From: Paenibacillus azoreducens
Lineage (GTDB): Bacteria; Bacillota; Bacilli; Paenibacillales; Paenibacillaceae
NCBI RefSeq assembly: GCF_021654775.1
Contig: NZ_AP025343.1
Location: 558,001 to 622,000 of the forward strand
Length of the DNA: 64,000 nt
Direction: 5' to 3'
The translations under genes were made by a program, and so were the position numbers. Position 1 is the stretch's first letter, and every line of letters begins with the position of its first letter. The notes beneath the pieces are model-generated. The model was not told the DNA's origin and ran no database searches. It saw only the letters and a list, made by a program, of their open reading frames with translations. Shown in pieces: positions 61,937 through 64,000 of this stretch.

Positions 61937-62827
61937 ATGTTGGCTTCGATAGGAAAGCTGAACCGGCATCAGGAAAAAATGGCCTACGTGTTTATCACCC
62001 CGACACTGCTATTATTTGCGATTTTCACCGTAATTCCGGTCGTGATGGCACTGTATTTGAGTTTTACGAATTACGATGTCCTGAGCCGGATGGACTGGGT
62101 GGCTTTGGACAATTACAAACGGTTGTTTAAAGACAGCCTGTACTGGACCACCTTTAAAAACGTCATCTTTTATTCGATTATTTTCGTACCGCTCAACATT
62201 CTGTTTTCCTTGGGACTGGCGATGCTGATGAATTTTAAACGCTTCGGTATCCGTTTGTTCCGTACCTTGAACTATTTGCCGACGCTGACTTCAGCCGTTG
62301 CAGCCGCAACGGTGTGGATTTGGCTGCTGCACCCGGAATTCGGTCTGGTGAACAACATCCTCGGCTGGTTTGGGATTACGGGTCCGGCCTGGCTGGCACA
62401 AACAGAGACGGCAATGCCTTCCATCATTATGGTGACCCTATGGCAGTCGATTGGCTCCAATATGGTGATTTACATTGCCGGCCTGCAGGGAGTGCCGGAT
62501 TATTTGTATGAATCAGCGAAGCTCGACGGCGCCTCCGCTTTTGCGAGATTTCGTTATATTACCTGGCCGCAGCTAAGACCGACGACTTTCCTGATCAGCA
62601 CGATGGCGATTATCGGCGCGCTGCAGCTGTTCGACCAGGCTTTCGTCCTCACGCAGGGGGGGCCCGGAAATGTGACCAAAACGCCGGTGTACCTGATTTA
62701 CCAGCAAGGCTTCAAGCAGCTGCAGATGGGGTATGCCTCGGCGCAGGCATTCGTTTTGGCAATTGCCATTTTAATATTTTCGCTGATCAACATGCGCATC
62801 AATAAAGCGGAAGAACCGGTGGTGTAA
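61937..62827 (+). CDS. Sugar ABC permease (MalF-like)
   Basis: A 296-residue membrane subunit. I choose the ATG at 61937, after AAAGGGAGGGATGG; the open frame before it lacks a site. Six helices. The coupling loop is Y-E-S-A-K-L-D-G-A-S-A-F-A-R-F near residue 195-210, and the usual Q-G-G-P-G-N motif is near 255. It partners with the next permease. No ATPase is encoded, so a shared MsmX-type ATPase is presumed. Confidence 0.91.
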   Translation: MLASIGKLNRHQEKMAYVFITPTLLLFAIFTVIPVVMALYLSFTNYDVLSRMDWVALDNYKRLFKDSLYWTTFKNVIFYSIIFVPLNILFSLGLAMLMNFKRFGIRLFRTLNYLPTLTSAVAAATVWIWLLHPEFGLVNNILGWFGITGPAWLAQTETAMPSIIMVTLWQSIGSNMVIYIAGLQGVPDYLYESAKLDGASAFARFRYITWPQLRPTTFLISTMAIIGALQLFDQAFVLTQGGPGNVTKTPVYLIYQQGFKQLQMGYASAQAFVLAIAILIFSLINMRINKAEEPVV

Positions 62828-62840
62828 AGGAGGAAAGACC

Positions 62841-63767
62841 ATGGATACCACTATTGAACCTAATGCCGGTACAGGAAGGCTTTCGAAACCGCCGGGTGTT
62901 GTGTTCGGTAAAGTCGCGGCAGCAGCGCTCTTTTATATTGTAGCCATTTTGATTGCGGCGGCGATGTTTCTGCCTTTTTTCTGGAGCTTGATTACCTCGT
63001 TCAAGCCAAGCGACGAAATCTTCTCGGTGCCGCTGCGCTGGCTGCCGTCGCATTTTACATTAGAGCATTACATCAAGGCGTTTACGACGGTTTCATTCGG
63101 CCTGTATTTCAAGAATTCCGTGATCTTGGCAGTTGCCGGCGTCATTGCGAACCTGTTTTTCGGTTCCCTTGCCGGATATGCTTTCGCCAAGCTGAGTTTC
63201 CGCGGCAATATGCCGATTTTCCGCACGCTTTTGGCTGCGATGATGATTCCGGGCATCGTGACGATGATTCCAAGCTTTTATGTACTGCGTCATTTTCCGC
63301 TGCTGGGTGGCAATGATCTCTTCGGCTCCGGGGGAATGGGGCTGTTGAATTCCTTCTGGGGGATTATTCTTCCGGGAGCCTCCGGAACGTTCGCCGTCTT
63401 TTTTATGCGGCAATTCTTCCTGACACTGCCCTCTGACATGATGGAAGTGGCCCGCATTGAAGGCTGCGGCGAATTCCGCATCTTCTGGAACATTTATCTG
63501 CCGCTGACGAAACCGGCCCTTGCCACGCTCAGTATCTTTACGTTCCAGGCAGGCTGGAACAGCTTCCTGTGGCCGATGATCGTCCTGAACGATCCTGACA
63601 AAGCGACCATTCAGATGGGGCTGCAAGCCTTTTCCTACAATAATCAGACAGACTACGGACCGATGATGGCCGGGGCCCTTATTGCGATTCTGCCGATTCT
63701 GGTTCTGTTCCTGCTGCTGCAAAAGTATTTTGTGCAGGGCATTGCTTTCAGCGGTATTAAAGGCTGA
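62841..63767 (+). CDS. Sugar ABC permease (MalG-like)
   Basis: A 308-residue membrane subunit, 13 bases after the previous stop, with AAAGGAGGAAAGACC before the ATG. It has an N-terminal polar extension of about 28 residues, then six helices. The coupling loop is M-E-V-A-R-I-E-G-C-G-E-F-R, where the second residue is Val rather than the usual Ala. The C-terminus is F-V-Q-G-I-A-F-S-G-I-K-G, typical for the family. Confidence 0.91.
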   Translation: MDTTIEPNAGTGRLSKPPGVVFGKVAAAALFYIVAILIAAAMFLPFFWSLITSFKPSDEIFSVPLRWLPSHFTLEHYIKAFTTVSFGLYFKNSVILAVAGVIANLFFGSLAGYAFAKLSFRGNMPIFRTLLAAMMIPGIVTMIPSFYVLRHFPLLGGNDLFGSGGMGLLNSFWGIILPGASGTFAVFFMRQFFLTLPSDMMEVARIEGCGEFRIFWNIYLPLTKPALATLSIFTFQAGWNSFLWPMIVLNDPDKATIQMGLQAFSYNNQTDYGPMMAGALIAILPILVLFLLLQKYFVQGIAFSGIKG

Positions 63768-63831
63768 GGAAGTGAGCCTGACACATGCTGTTACTTTAAT
63801 CCAATTCCATGCGGGAAGGAACGAAGGGTAT

Positions 63832-63870
63832 ATGAGAAAGAACTGGGGAAAATGGGCGCTTGCGGCATAA
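63832..63870 (+). pseudogene. Broken signal-peptide start of a secreted-enzyme gene
   Basis: GAAGGGTAT then ATG opens a frame reading MRKNWGKWALAA and then a stop. It has the basic, then hydrophobic, look of a Gram-positive signal peptide cut short. It lies 64 bases after the importer operon, where a secreted glycosidase would be expected. The cut falls where the minus-strand CBM-like fragment ends. Confidence 0.6.
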
Positions 63871-64000
63871 CGGATCGTCAATGAGCGCGTACTCGCCGAG
63901 TTCTGGTTCACATTGAACTTCACAGCCGTTCCGTCGGTATTCCAGCCCGCAACATAACCTCTTCCGGAAAATCCCGGCGAGCTGCTCTCCGTCAGGATAC
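63868..64000 (-). pseudogene. CBM35/CBM6-like carbohydrate-binding fragment, inverted, running off the window
   Basis: Read leftward from the window edge, the frame gives L-T-E-S-S-S-P-G-F-S-G-R-G-Y-V-A-G-W, then N-T-D-G-T-A-V-K-F-N-V-N, then T-R-S-L-T-I-R-Y-A-A-S. This is the conserved start of a CBM35/CBM6 beta-sandwich. Past S-A the frame runs into the complement of the broken signal peptide and loses protein character. What lies to the right of the window will decide whether this is a whole gene or a piece. Confidence 0.6.

Noticed and set aside
63093..63923. 276-codon minus-strand open frame at the right end
   Set aside because: Only the first ~20 codons are protein-like (the CBM fragment). 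The rest is the antisense of the sugar permease gene, so it is a chimera of unrelated sequence.

Overview
The window reads as a chromosomal segment of a spore-forming, low-to-mid G+C Firmicute, most likely Paenibacillus. The grounds are a three-gene GerA-type spore-germination operon, Bacillus-style maltodextrin (mdx) and glutamine (gln) gene orders, many ABC sugar transporters that lack their own ATPase, strong AGGAGG ribosome-binding sites, and a large load of short palindromic repeats. No rRNA, tRNA, CRISPR array, prophage or complete transposase gene was seen.

Layout, left to right. (1) 1-2.6 kb: the 3' part of a sugar-binding lipoprotein gene, then about 1 kb of degenerate short repeats. 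(2) 2.6-7.5 kb: a secreted four-repeat protein (minus strand) and a glnQHMP-like amino-acid ABC operon (minus strand), with tandem hairpin repeats between them. (3) 7.7-16.6 kb: a copper region, with ycnI and ycnJ on the minus strand and csoR, copZ and copA on the plus strand. Between the two groups lie a 55-aa small gene and a GGDEF/HD-GYP membrane protein. (4) 17-23.5 kb: repeats, a nitroreductase, a TatD hydrolase, a DUF3888 protein, and a thiamine-precursor transporter operon (thiY, thiamine-binding protein, thiX, thiZ) under a clear TPP riboswitch. (5) 23.8-33 kb: a germination operon in the order B-A-C, a GlcP-like MFS transporter, a pyridoxamine-oxidase-fold protein, a LysM-anchored YfkN-like nucleotidase and an EAL protein. 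(6) 33.4-43.9 kb: a stalk-domain protein and the maltodextrin locus. The minus arm holds a LacI regulator, beta-phosphoglucomutase and maltose phosphorylase; the plus arm holds mdxEFG. The neopullulanase gene (50.5-52.3 kb) carries a similar upstream operator. (7) 44-57.5 kb: a GNAT acetyltransferase and two sets of two-component system plus ABC exporter. (8) 57.7-64 kb: a GntR/LacI-type regulator, a GH125 alpha-1,6-mannosidase and a three-gene sugar ABC importer, which together look like an alpha-mannan or mannoside utilisation locus. At the right edge is a broken junction where a signal-peptide start on the plus strand meets a CBM35-like fragment on the minus strand.

Working together: maltodextrins would enter through MdxEFG with an ATPase encoded elsewhere, be trimmed by the GH13 enzyme, be split by maltose phosphorylase and be finished by phosphoglucomutase. 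CAAACG-type operators recur in front of four units of this pathway. Copper genes are tied by ATAC...GTAT palindromes in front of csoR and copA.

The most unusual content is non-coding: several nested families of small palindromic elements. These are a 167-bp MITE-like element, a module of about 115 bp found both free and inside that MITE, a hairpin module of about 40 bp found at four sites, a tandem CCCCGCAAAGT hairpin family, a GTGTCCGTTAG element, and an inverted pair of about 170-200 bp that brackets a whole ABC operon. Comparing copies with and without the inner modules shows that the modules have been gained or lost as units.
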